Below are positions 47,300-63,990 of a stretch of 64,000 nt of DNA, piece after piece. This DNA comes from Elysia chlorotica. Lineage: Eukaryota; Mollusca; Gastropoda; Plakobranchidae. Below the pieces are notes generated by a model, which did not search any database, was not told where the DNA came from, and worked only from the letters and a program-made list of their open reading frames with translations. The stretch spans positions 652,709 through 716,708 of the forward strand of contig RQTK01000143.1 in assembly GCA_003991915.1 (NCBI GenBank). The letters are read 5' to 3'. Both the position numbers and the translations under genes were made by a program. Numbering within the stretch: position 1 is the stretch's first letter; each line of letters starts with the position of its first letter.

Positions 47300-48140
47300 T
47301 ATCGGTATCTGTGTATCGATAAGACCCAGATATTGAAGGAAAACTGTGCACTGTAGTTTGAGAAGTACGAAATTGGTATAAAAGCAGGGTTGCCAGCGCT
47401 AGTGATTTTAACCAAATCTAGTAATCCAGTGAGTGTTAATCTGCAGATTTTTTTTTTGTTAACATTTCTATTAATCTTCACCCCCTCTTTCTATATGAAA
47501 CATGCTCTACATGTTGCAGGTACCATTCGAAATGTTGCACATGTAGCCGATAAAGAAGACAGACCTCTGTTCAAAACTGCATTGCAGGTACAAAAGAGAG
47601 AAAGCCAGAGATGAGGAGCAAAACGAATTGACAGATTGATAGATTGACACCAGTAACCTAAAGATACAGCCATAGGCCATAGGTGCGGCCCCCTGCCCCC
47701 GGTTTAACAAAACGGGCGAGCTTTTTTAACGAGTCTCGTGATTTTCCAGTCAAAATAGTGAATTTTGGCCTGTTTTTGAAAAATTCACTGGCAACCTTGA
47801 ATTTCAGTCCAGCCCAGCAGTACTCCAGTCCAGTCCAGTCAGTTTCAGTTACTTTCGTTCTCTGCTCATGATACAAAGATTGATTGTCACCGGTATCTTT
47901 CCTTTAATGAAATTGAATTTGTTTTATTGAATACATAAAGGTAAGCCTCAATTCTTGATTTAAATTGTAAGGCAATCTAAAAGTTCATCGGCACGACTTT
48001 CTTTAGATCTGACATAGATCTAGAATATAGTTGATGTAGAGTCTATATTATAGTATATACATTGTACTTTCATTTGTAGATTTCGAAATTATAGAATCTA
48101 CATAGAACGACAGACTGAATATAGCACGACGACGAACTAG
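47300..48140. other. Intergenic upstream of BUB3, no gene recognised
   Basis: Contains sequence such as gcaaccttgaatttcagtcc and a short (CCAGT)n run (47822-47843). It may include the BUB3 promoter and 5' UTR exon, but none can be placed from sequence alone. Confidence 0.3.
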
Positions 48141-48147
48141 ATCTACC

Positions 48148-48632
48148 CAAATGTCGGCACTCCTTGAGTTTTGTGGTCCCTAGCCTGTGGGCGATGAAAT
48201 TGTCATGGTGGTCGAGATTCGAAGTGTGGGTGGGTAGGATTCGATTACATCGGAGTCGATCTGCCTGTGAAGAGAGAATAAGGAGAGAGACAGACAGCCA
48301 GCCAGACAGACAGAGCAAGCGAGTGTGAGAGACAGAGATAGCTTCAATTGCTTAACAGATCAATTTTATGTGCTTGTGTATGTTTGTCCCCACCCCCTTC
48401 CGAGCCTGCATTACAACCCGTGTCCAAATAAACAATTGAATACAATCAAATCTGTCTTTATGAATCAAACAAATCATGCCAATACATGTACACTAACATT
48501 TTTTTTTAAAGAAATGGAGTAGGCTACAGCTGGCAGGTATTTTATTCAATTTTAATAATCGAATTCCGGCCGCCCACCCATTTGATCGCCCACAGGATAG
48601 GGACCACAAAACTCAAGGAGTGCCCAAATGTC
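48148..48632 (+). mobile_element. TIR element (MITE) with perfect 8-bp target duplication, copy 1
   Basis: The element is 48156-48624 (469 bp). Its ends are inverted: ggcactccttgagttttgtg inward from the left and the same inward from the right, continuing gtccctagcctgtgggcgat with one or two changes (about 42 bp). CAAATGTC occurs on both sides (48148-48155 and 48625-48632), an 8-bp target duplication as left by hAT- or P-type transposases. There is no coding frame. It lies about 350 bases before the first BUB3 coding exon. Confidence 0.9.
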
Positions 48633-48981
48633 AGTTCACCTGTCAGGTGTCCCAGCGAATTAAAGATGTCTGCCTGTTCATATATATAGGCCCTGCTGGC
48701 CACAAAATTTATGTGTCTCGCAGCTAGTTAGAATGTGATTTGAGCAGGATTTAATAATAGCCCATTATTATAAACTGCAATAGATCTAGATTCATATCTT
48801 AATTGAAATATAAATAATTAAAAAACCAAATGGTATAAATCTAGATCTAATAGGGGAAGTTTAAAATGTTAGTCTTACTTATTTTGGTGTAAAATGATTT
48901 CAGAGACATAAATCGACATGGTGTTATAAAGTAAATGTGTCTTTAAACCTTTCTCCCCTCCCCCACACCTCCTCAGGAATC

Positions 48982-51900
48982 ATGGCTGACTCTCCCATTG
49001 AGTTTAAGTTGAGCAACATGCCATCCGATGGCATCAGTGCAGTCAAGTTTGGACCAAACTCCAGTCAGTTTCTTCTTGTCTCATCGTGGGACGAAACTGT
49101 CCGCTTGTACGATGTTATCTCAGACAGCCAGCGTTTCATGTATAGTCACTCAGCGCCAGTGTTGGACTGCTGTTTCTATGTAAGTGTGAATGCATTTATT
49201 ATCAGCATCATATTTGGGAAGCTCAGGTGTTGTGTTTGATTGTTTGTGTACAATTATCTGGCAATAACAGGTAATTTTAGTTTCCCAAATTACTTTTTTT
49301 AAGGTTGTTGCATCTTCATGGCACAGTGCTCTTTTTGAGTCTTCCAGAAAAGAGCTAAAATCTAGTACTTGAATGTCCCATACACCAAGCTACAAAGCAG
49401 AATCAAGTTATGATGATAGAAACTCTGGAAGTTAATAGGGGGAAAAGATTAGTAGAGTTTGATTCTTCTACCAGTTCTAGTGATGTATGTATACCTGTTT
49501 AGGTAAGAGATATGAAATGTACTGAAAAAGAAAAAAAAGTTGTTAGGAAAATATTACTTGAAAAGATTTCAAGGTGATAAATTGATTCTATTTTTTCTCT
49601 CTCTCAAAGGATGCAGTTCACTCTTTCAGTGGTGGCTTGGACAAAACTTTGAAAATGTATGACTTTAACACAAGCACAGGTAACAACAATATGTTTTCCC
49701 TTTTACATTGAATACAATATTATTCATGGTCTTTTTTTTTGGACTTGTTTGTTTTGTTTTTACAAAATGTAAAAAATTACATTATTAATGTTTCCCGATT
49801 GTTATACTGTATTACTAGGAATTTATGAACGATCAAATAAGAAAGAAAAAAATCAGTCTGAGCTGGGGGCAAAGCAGCTCAGTCAGATCTTATTTCATTA
49901 ATTTTACTCAGATTGAAGCTAGGCTGAAAACACCAGTTATTTTGCACAAATTGAGCTGGTATTGAATCAAACCAACTGAGCTCATGGTAATGACTGACTG
50001 TGTTTTCCCTTTTTCCTGTAGATCAAGTAATCGGAACACACACAGCACCAATCCGGTGTGTCGAGTATGCTCCCGATGTAAACATGGTGGTCACCGGCAG
50101 TTGGGATTCCACAATTAAACTATGGGATCCACGTTCACCAACTCTAGTTGGTACTTTTCCTCAGCTAGCCAAGGTGATATTAATAATAATTATGTTAGTA
50201 AATGGCCTTTGTGTTGTGCATATTTAAAGAAACAGCAATGTTCTTTGTACGTAATTAATATAACAAACAACAAAATAGAAATTGCAGTATTCAACACCTT
50301 TTGCAACTTAAGAATGAAAATTCTAGAAATATAAATAAGATAATGTCCAAAACAAATTTAGAATTATGCTTATGTCAATGATAAAAATATAAAAATTGAT
50401 TTTGTTTTAGACATTCATGATTTATTTGTATGTGGGTGTACTTTTTCAATATATTTATATTTGAGTGAGTACTAATTCATGGGCATCTTATAGTAGAGGC
50501 TGTAGCATGATCTAAATTGGTTGTTCCTTGTACTGTAGTTATGCAGTCAATACTGTAAAAGTCAATCAGTAGTGTATACTTGAATGAAAACAATTTATGT
50601 AAAAAGTTACGTTGCATACCCTTTTCATTAAATTGTAAAAATGTTATGTATATGGTTTGACCAAAAAGGAGGTGAAAGTCAAGGGATCCAGTGAAGAAAA
50701 TCAATTCAAGAGGCATTGATTTCTGCGGTGTCCGCTACATAATTATGCACCAGTTATCACTCGGTGTCTCTCACTAGCTTAACTAACACTGGAGTTTAAC
50801 CACTGTCGTAATTCTTTTTTTTTCCACACAAGCAAGTCTTTTTGTTCCACAAATAGATATTTTGTACCAGTAATGTACATCCACAGCACTATTATTCAAT
50901 TCCGAATCAGAAGCAAAATTAAATTGTTTTGTTGTCTGGTTTAGGCCTCAGTTCAGGGTTTGTTTCATTCAACCTTTGCCTCTGGTAATGTCAGACGATT
51001 TCGTTAAGGTTGACCAGTTTTAATTTTAATAAAATGGAATATTGGAAACAACATATCTCAGTAGTTAGAGAATGTGTCTTCTAATTAATTAGTCTTAGAT
51101 TTAAATTCTGAACACACCACCATCCTCTGCACTTTTTTAGTGGATATAAATTATAATATATATCAGTTTCATGTGAGTGGGTGAAACCAAAGGTCTTTCT
51201 CTGTGTGGCAGGATGTGAAATTTGAAGACGTAGGTCTTGGGGACCAGTGTTTGATATCGTCTAGTCACTGACATTTTATGACACAAATAAAAATGTGAAA
51301 TGAAAGATTAGATTGAAATTCCTAAACTTCAAATAAATATATCCAAAGCAATGCGAGGCAGTTTTCATTATCTCAATTTGACTCGCCAACAAACACAAAT
51401 TATTATTTTTTATATCAACATGGCTGACACAAAGTGGAACCATCATTGTGTGATTTTCAATGGATGTTAGTAAAGTCTATAAATCCTAACAGAAGTCCAC
51501 ATGTGTTACAGCCAGACACCTCTCAGTAAGATTGTTGGTACGGCTGGCCGGCGTGTTCTGGTCTGGGACCTGAGGAACATGGGCTACGTGCAGCAGCGCA
51601 GAGAATCGAACCTAAAGTACCAAACACGTTGCATCAGGAGCTTCCCCAATAAACAAGGATACGTCCTCAGTTCTATCGAAGGTTGATCAACTTGGGCACT
51701 GTTATAGTGTCCGTTTTTTTCATCCGTACATCTTTACTATGGGGAAGAACTGGCTCAAGTGGTAGAACGTTGGTTTCCCTATCAGGAGGTCCTTGATTTG
51801 AAAATCATGATCTATCAAAAAATGTATTTGTTTAATTTTGTCCCCTGCTGGTTGTGTCTCCCCGCACTCTCCTTGTGTGGCAGCATGTAAAATTGTCTTG

Positions 51901-54900
51901 GTGCCCATTCACAATACACTTATAGCCTTTATAGTGCTGATATTGGACGATAAGGAATGAACTCAACATCTTTACTATTAAGTCGTTTGCACATTAATCA
52001 TTATTTACGTATTGAAAGATAGATCTAATTTTGAATGATGTTGCTAAATTAGATGCATATGTAGACACACACATGAAACTGGAGAACACTGTCTCAGTGC
52101 TCACATTATACTGACACTAAAGCAACCAGTATTTTGATCCCACATTTTCTCATCCTTCCTTTTATCTATTTTCTTTTTATGTCAGTCCTTTTAGTTTGCA
52201 TGTATTATCACGTGGGAGATGACATCTGGTATTTTAGTGGCCTAGTTTATGCATCAACTAATGATGAATGTGAATTTTATAGTCAAATCCAGACGTCTCC
52301 TGTTACTTAAGGTACATGGCAGTTAAAACTGCCTCAAGTAAATCTCAAGATGACATATTAATACAACACATATATTTAAATTCGAGTTATGTGCCCTATT
52401 TATTAATTAAAACAGGGAAAAACATTATAGTAGCCAAGCTTTAAGACACTAGTGTACCTTCATTTATACTGCCTTGTATAAAACTGAATTTAACACTGTC
52501 TCACCCCTCCTTTCCTTTGTTTGTTATTATAATTAACAGGTAGAGTAGCTGTGGAATACTTGGATCCTAACCCAGAGATCCAGAAGAAAAAATATGCCTT
52601 CAAATGTCACAGAATCAAAGAGAATGGCCAGGAGCTAATTTATCCAGTCAACGCTATTGCTTTCCATTATGGTTACAACACATTTGCCACAGGTGGATGT
52701 GATGGCTATGTTAATATATGGGATGGTTTCAATAAAAAACGTCTTTGCCAGTTTCATAGGTGAGTAAAGTACAATATTTTTTTTAAATTTTCAACATTTT
52801 GTCATTGTCAGTCAGTAACGTAGAAGGTTTGTGAAATGAAACTTTTTTTTGTCCCTATTTTATATTACCATGACTTACCAAATTGTGAAAATTGTGAATA
52901 TGTAATTTTGAGCATTTTAAAAGATTGGTTTCCTTTTATTAAGTAATAATAACTTTGGAAACCTAGAATTTCCATATGATCAAGTATTTTTTGGGCTTCA
53001 TTTATTTCAAAGGAGCTTTTATGATAATTTACTCAGGGCTCCCACTCATCCGTGGATCCATGGATTATCGTTGGAATGGCAAATAGCCCGTGGGTCGTCA
53101 TGGATCCGCCTACGTGTGGGAAAACGTCTATACATTGGTCCGCCATCAGTGTTTTTGAGTCGTTGTGGATCCACCTACGTGCCGAAAACCGTCATACATT
53201 GGTCCGCCATCCGTGTTTTTGGCCATTTTGGGGACTTTTTCTGTGCCGTGATCTGGCAATTTTCCTTGAAATTTTAAACTGCTGAAGATTTTTACTCCAA
53301 TCAAATTTCCTTTTAAAATATTTAGAGGTGGCAGTGATCATAATCTTCCGCGGATCCGCAGAAATCCGCGATTTTAGCTTGGCGCTACTTTTTCCTTCTT
53401 TTCTTCTAAGTCCGCAAATCACGGAACTGGCCTTTGAACGGTATCGAAAATATCATGACATCCTATCTGACTCAGTAGCGAAATAAATGCGTTATCGGAG
53501 CACAACTCAAGTCGTTGGGGGTTTCTTTGAGAATTTAATGTGTAACTGTAACGCAAATCGGTCTACAGTGTCAACCGATTGGACCCGTGTCTGTTAAAAT
53601 AATGCAATAATGCAAATACATGTATCTAAAAGCGTCAGTTACTCCTGCGAGTGGTAGTGTGTCGATAATAGGTTGCTTTCGTTTTGACCCGCTCCCCTTT
53701 GATGAATTCATTGTAACACACTTTCTATTTCCAAGCTAGTGCATCCGCGATAGTTCTTTTTTTTTAAATAATAATGTTACAATTAAGGGACAGAGAATTG
53801 TATTTTCCCACCTGTTCGGCACCTGAGCAACCATCGGAGAAAAAAACAATCAAAAAGCAAACCTCAGATATTACGAGGGCCGAAAATTCGGTAATAAGGC
53901 TAAATAAATATACTTCATATTTTCTTGATAACGTCTGTACAGTTCAGAGCATAAGGGAAATACCCAATTTGCCGCCCGTTGAAACTTCAAAACAATCCGA
54001 TCTGCCGTTTCCTACTTACCTAATGTGAATAGATGGCATGGTTATCTCAATGGAATGTTTTTGCAGTGAGTTTGAAGACCAAATGATAGAAATGTCAAGC
54101 CCAGTGGGCTCGAATTTTTGATGGAAGAAAAACGATAACTTTCATCCACAATCAATTGGTGGCATTTTGTGTAAAGACTTCTATGAAGTCCAAAATTTAG
54201 TGCGCATCATATCTACATTTTAGATCTTTTCTGTATTTCTGGGTGTAGATTGATCGTTGATCTTTAAATTTTCTTTTTAGGTGTACGATTTCAGTAACAA
54301 TCTATTGAGGTATTAATAGTCTGTAAGGCTTGAGAGATCAGCCCTTGGGTCATTCAAGCGTTTTTTATCGGTTCATCTTCTGAGGTTGTGATAAGGTCAA
54401 AGAAAGAGAACTTCAAGCCAGGATGTTCCAATCCGTGGAGCTTAAACTTTAAGTGACTAGAAGGAAAAGTAGCTGTGAAAATAGATCCCATTGAGTGTTG
54501 AGTCGATTGTGAAAATTGATGTGAAAGGGAAAGCCCAGTGCACATGCTCTCCAAATTTCTCTGAGGGCCATGTTTAGGAGCTAATATTACAAAATTCATT
54601 CAGTGTATCAAGTTGTTATCATAAATTCGCCCCAGCACTGATTGTATCAAGCAAAACAAATGTTTTACTTTGCATTTTGAAAATGTTAATTCCTTGTCAA
54701 TTATACAGTTCATTGAACACCTACAGAGATTTCTAGACCCTAATATCTCTAGATTTGAACATATTTATTTCTTTACCTTAAAGCTGAACATTATTTTTTT
54801 TATCCAATCTCTCCCACCTACCTGTACCAGGTATCCCACAAGCATTGCGTCCCTAGCGTTCAGCCATGACGGCAGTGTCCTGGCAATCGCCTCGTCCTTC

Positions 54901-54993
54901 ACGTGTGAGAAGGAAGTTGACAAGTCTCCCGCCCCAGACACTGTGTTTATCAGGAACGTTACAGACCAGGAAACTAAGCCAAAATCGTTGTAG
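48982..54993 (+). CDS. BUB3: BUB3 spindle-checkpoint WD40 protein (complete apart from one uncertain short exon)
   Basis: Exons: 48982-49179, 49610-49679, 50022-50173, [short exon, candidate 50411-50427], 51512- or 51527-51681, 52540-52759, 54831-54993 (stop TAG). BUB3 is a seven-bladed propeller that binds phosphorylated MELT motifs of KNL1 and the GLEBS motifs of BUB1 and BUBR1, recruiting them to kinetochores. Sequence identity to animal BUB3 is very high: [103 protein letters not shown], and the C-terminal ETKPKS. The ATG lies 6 nt after an acceptor (CAG at 48973-48975), so a 5' UTR exon exists upstream. Exon 50022-50173 ends in phase 0 but the next exon needs two bases before it, so an intervening 3n+2 exon is required. 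It should encode the equivalent of human VYTLSVSGD. Confidence 0.92.
50411..50427 (+). CDS. BUB3: Candidate 17-nt microexon of BUB3
   Basis: tgattttgttttag precedes the 17 nt ACATTCATGATTTATTT, and gtatgt follows. Acceptor, donor and length (3n+2) all satisfy the phase needed between exons 50022-50173 and 51512-51681. The junction would read [17 protein letters not shown]. The hydrophobic pattern suits a propeller strand, but it is not a close match to the conserved KVYTxSxSGD, so this is tentative. No better candidate was seen by eye. Confidence 0.33.
51742..51972 (+). repeat. tRNA-SINE, diverged, in a BUB3 intron
   Basis: Head: actggctcaagtggtagaac. Body: cccctgctggttgtgtctcc (shortened), cttgtgtggcagcatgtaaa, attgtcttggtgcccattca. 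The 3' end is tattggacgataaggaatga with actcaac. Confidence 0.65.
52060..52140 (-). repeat. SINE fragment (reverse)
   Basis: tctcagtgctcacattatac followed by tgacactaaagcaaccagta is the reversed SINE middle (ggttg...gtgtcagtataatgtgagc). Confidence 0.5.
53040..53430 (+). repeat. Unclassified repeat with internal ~70-bp duplication in a BUB3 intron
   Basis: 'tggatccgcctacgtg....gtc(t)atacattggtccgccatcagtgttttt' is followed by a second version beginning tggatccacctacgtgccga. GC and CpG are well above the surrounding intron. An ORF at 53774-54028 is not recognisable. Confidence 0.5.
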
Positions 54994-55310
54994 GGAGGTA
55001 CTACAAACTTGAAGTTTAGACAGAGCTGAATTTCAAACAATTTGGATGAGATTTAAATAAAAGAATTAAGGGCTCTGCATTTCGCATGTGCCCATGATAA
55101 GCTGAGAGCACGAGATCATTCTTTTTTTTTTTTTTATCTCATGCTGTGGACAGTCATTACTCATACAATGAAATATATATGTATCATTAAGTGATGACCC
55201 AGTTATCCTTTCAGTTCCATTGTGTGTGTGGAATTTCATATACAGTTTACCAAAAGCAGCAATGTTAGAAACACACTTTGTACATATATGACTTTTCATT
55301 GTTTCATGTA

Positions 55311-55316
55311 AATAAA
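55311..55316 (+). terminator. Likely poly(A) signal of BUB3
   Basis: AATAAA about 320 bases past the stop, followed 30 bases later by a GT-rich stretch (gttttggagttttgttt). Another AATAAA at 55056-55061 is an earlier alternative. Confidence 0.5.
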
Positions 55317-55319
55317 TCT

Positions 55320-56111
55320 GTATGACCGATGTATAAAGTTTTGGAGTTTTGTTTTTTTAGTCTTATACATGTATTTGTTTGTTTTCCACCATTTTTCAAT
55401 CTTTTTCCGTAGCAATATTTATTACAGTTTTTAAACTTGCATTAAAGTCTCCATAGCTTGAGGAGTATTAACAATTATGAAACAATGTTTGTTATGGCAG
55501 TGTATATTTCAGATCCAACATTTAGTGCACTGTTAAAGAGAAAGAGTTTAATTGGACCTGCAAAATTGTAAGATATAGGATATCAAAAAAGCAATCTGAA
55601 TGCAATAACAGTTTTTTTAATACTAAATTAATGGCTCAGGTAGATTAAAAACCAAGAGCATATCCCATGTCTCATTGCAAAGAAAACAAGGGCATAGCGA
55701 AATGACCCTTAAGAATATTTAGGTTTGTCAGGTTTGCAAAAAAACTACAATGTGTACATGTTTCTGTATCTTTTTATGTTACTGAACAGATTCATAAAGG
55801 AGAGCAACAGCATTCAATCATAAGCATGATTTACCAATGCATGTACATGTACTGAGCTTTAGAAATACTCTTCTCTGTTTTATTTGTCTTAAGTTTAAGA
55901 GTAGAGGAGTAAAAACATTGAATTTTCCATTGAATTATTAGCACAGTTACAAGTTCAATTTCAATGCTATGTATTCTTCTTTCCAGTTATATTTAAATTT
56001 TTTTTTTTAATTATAATAAATTTTAACATAATTATTTTGAAATAACTTTTGATGGGCTACATCAGTACATTCAGGGATTGCTCAGAACCATAGTACATGT
56101 TAGTAGTAGTA

Positions 56112-56181
<70 letters not shown>

Positions 56182-56201
56182 TAACAACAACAATGATGAA
56201 C

Positions 56202-56274
<73 letters not shown>

Positions 56275-56690
56275 TTTATTGGTGCAACCTTTAGATTTAA
56301 ACACATAATCTGAGAAAGCTGGTACAACCAATAGTTGGATCACTAAACCAAGACTGCCGGTGGAATAGGGTTGGCTATTTGTCCGGTTACCGGATAAATA
56401 GCTGCATGTCTCAAGGGTGTATATTTTTTCTTACTGCTAAAACTAAGTTAAAGCTAAAACATGACCAAATAAATGTACAGCCCAACTGCCGCAGAAATAA
56501 GATTTAAAATAACAATAATAATCTCAGTTTCTCACAAGCCTTTTGAAGAATTTTGACGGTATCATATCTCTGTGAATGGGATACCCAAAGATTGCTAAAT
56601 ACCAGAATCTAAATCTAAATTTTCCGGTCTGATACAATCTGAAAAAGAGGCCTAATTGTGCATAGATAATTATCTAGATCTAATCTGGAC
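55320..56690. other. Intergenic between BUB3 and LMF1
   Basis: AT-rich, with two (AAT)n arrays at 56110-56275 and a 30-base palindrome at 56372-56402 (ggctatttgtccggttaccg...). No gene was recognised. Confidence 0.4.
56110..56275. repeat. (AAT)n microsatellite, two arrays
   Basis: AAT/TAA runs at 56112-56176 and 56202-56274 separated by aac/aat variants. Confidence 0.97.
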
Positions 56691-56693
56691 TTG

Positions 56694-57229
56694 GGCACTC
56701 CTTGAGTTTTGTGGTCCCTTGCCTGTGGGCGATAAAATTGGCTTGGTGACCGGGATTCGAGGGGTGGGTGGGTAGCTGAGAGGTCATATGGACGCTTAGG
56801 TGGGTAGGATTCATTTACATCAGGGTCAGTCAACCTGTGCAGAGAGACAGACATGCAGAGCAAGCGAGTGTGAGATAGCTTCGATTGCTTCACAAATCAA
56901 TTTTATGTGCTTGTGTATGTTTGTCCCCACCCCCTTCCCTGCCGGAATTACAACCCGTGTCCAAATAAACAATTGCATCCAATCAAATCTGTCTTTATGA
57001 ATCAAACAAATCATGCCAATACATGTACAATAAAAAAACAAATATATTAATTTTAAAAAAGACAGGGAGTACAGCTGGTAGATATTTTATTCAATTTTAA
57101 ATTTTTTTTTTAATAACAAAAAGAGAGAGTACATCTTAATGGTATTTTATTCAATTTTAATAATCAAATCCTGTTTGCCCACCCATTTGATCACCCACAG
57201 GCTAGGGACCACAAAACTCAAGGAGTGCC
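56694..57229 (+). mobile_element. TIR element (MITE), copy 2 of the 48148 family
   Basis: 536 bp with the same inverted ends (ggcactccttgagttttgtg and inward) and the same interior: gcaagcgagtgtgagatagc, atgtgcttgtgtatgtttgt, cccgtgtccaaataaacaat. It is longer than copy 1 because a tattttattcaattttaa segment is repeated inside. The flanks do not form a clear target duplication. Confidence 0.9.
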
Positions 57230-58355
57230 CGGGCGTCTTGTATAATATGTTTTGGCACTTCTTCTGGAATACATCTAGAAGATAATAATTTCAAATTATA
57301 AAAAGAAAAAATAACTATCCAGCCTTTAAACTTTCTGGGCTGATTCACCAGCACTGCAGGGCGCCCAGTAGTAGTGGGTGACTCGAGGATGACCTTGAGA
57401 TATCATTTTGTCATTGTAAACCTTGTCTTATTTACTCAGTACCTAGTGATTGACCAATGAAAATATGCGAATTTCCCGGTCTAGCCTGCTTTGAAGTATG
57501 GTCAAGCAAACAGGCAAATTATGAAGTGTGAAGAATGGTTTCTTCATATGCTTGCTTATAAAGAGATGATTGCTTGATGTTACCGACCAGTTAAGAGTAT
57601 CTGGAGGTGTTGCTTTTAACAATGAGTCTGGAAGTTATTTTATGATTTAAGCTTATTATCAGAAAACACTGCCCTTGGTCTATAGCTGTACTAATGAAGG
57701 TCTTTTAGAGAAGAGGAAATGTAAGAAAATAAGTTGTGCCATTGTTTTAGGCCAGGGTGAAGGGGAGATGAATAGAATTTGTAGTTTGTGATCATACAAG
57801 AGAACGAGAAGACTGACATGTACTTTAGTCTGATCTGACGAATAAGCGTTACTAGCTATGGCAGCTCCTTTATATTATACATGTATGACCAATATATATA
57901 TATACATGTATATATGTATGTCTCAGGCCAGGTTCATGACATCTACTCTCTCTGATTTTTATTGGTTTCAGGATGTGTGGCTTCTACTTTCTCTGACCTG
58001 ATCAATCAGCATTAGAGTGTATTAGTTGATAAACTATCCCTTTCAAGTTCATTGACGGCAGTTCATCTATACCATCTACTTCTGCACTCACCTGTTGTCA
58101 GATCTCCAAAAAACTCTATTTCTTCCTTCTAGGTAAATCAAAACTAATTGGTGCCATAGAGGATAAAGAAACCATTGCACATTTGGTAACTATTGAAAAC
58201 AAAGTTTAAAAATTTAATAATCAGAATAGTCTTTTCATGAACTAAAGGTATACCACAGACATCCTTTAATTATTCCTTTCTAACTTCTGAAGTCGAAGGA
58301 AGGTTAAAACCTATAAACAAATAATTTTAAAAATTAAAAAAAAAACAACAGACCA
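57230..58355. other. LMF1 upstream region, no feature recognised
   Basis: No conserved frame. It must contain the LMF1 5' UTR and possibly the promoter, but no CpG-rich stretch or clear core promoter was identified. An AT palindrome, atatatatatacatgtatat, lies near 57893. Confidence 0.3.
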
Positions 58356-63066
<4,711 letters not shown>

Positions 63067-63149
63067 GTAATGCAGAACGGGTATATTCAGTTTTAAATGC
63101 CAATCAGCTGCGTGCCACAAAAATCAATATAGTGACCCAAAACTTAAAT

Positions 63150-63590
63150 CCAAGTTCTTGAGATTACTTACAACTGTTTGCTGGGTCTATGAATATTGTT
63201 AAACTTTATTTTCTAAGAAAACTTAAATCCTTGAATGTCCAAAACTATTTGATCAACATTGACAATGCCACACTCCAAAGTATTCTTACATTTGGCATAA
63301 ATTGTTTAGGTGTAAAGATTACACTAACTGACGATTATCACTTGGATAAGATTGTGAAAAAGTTCGGAAAGATAACAAATTCCCATCTACCATCTGTCGG
63401 TGGACTAAATTTGAAATACTGCCCTTAAAACGTCAAATATGTACTGAAAAATGAAATACAAACCCTCTCCCCTCTTATGAAAGATCATCATGCAGTTGTA
63501 AACTGCTCTCACATAAAACCCATACTGAGAGATAAAAGAATTCATTTGTCCCCCACATTAGTTAGAGTGCAGCGAGACTCATCTTTGTAG
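63150..63590 (+). pseudogene. CR1/Rex-like reverse-transcriptase C-terminal fragment
   Basis: The frame reads LYFLRKLKSLNVQNY, QSILTFGINCLGV, HLDKIVKKFGKITNSHLPSV and stop. After a frame change a tail resembling 'LxxLMKDxxH...LxxR...L' follows. It is the same domain and family type as the fragment at 15664-15870 (shared LYFLRKL.S). It lies in the LMF1 intron, same strand. Confidence 0.65.
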
Positions 63591-63879
63591 ATCATAAGCT
63601 ATTGCATATATTTATTATTCTAATGGCCACTATAATTATCATAATTTTTTTTTGTCTCAATGGAGACTACATGATGTCAATTGTGCGTGTGTGTGTGTGA
63701 GTGACTACATGCAAAGGCATGTACACTTTTGTAATCTGTAAATACGCTGCACATGTATCTGTGTTACTCTGTAACCAAGCCAAATGTTCTTCATGAAAGC
63801 ATGAAAAATGCATAATCAAGTGTAATCTCTGGCGGAGAAAGCAAAACTCTTTCCTAGTGAAATGAAAGTTTGGATCTCA

Positions 63880-63990
63880 AAGTGAGATACGGAGGAGTTT
63901 GCAGAGCATATTATACTGACACAGACTCAACTAGTAACAAGAACCCTGATCAGGGCAACCTCCACATTGGATGTACAAAGTCCAACTTGG
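63880..63990 (-). repeat. SINE fragment (reverse)
   Basis: gagcatattatactgacaca, gactcaactagtaacaagaa and ccctgatcagggcaacctcc follow the reversed SINE middle and head. Confidence 0.5.

Noticed and set aside
50571..50590. 'gtgtatactt' as the missing VYT exon of BUB3
   Set aside because: It reads V-Y-T then a stop, with no donor in the right place.
56071..56343. Poly-Tyr/Leu/Ile/Asn open frames
   Set aside because: They are translations of (AAT)n microsatellites.
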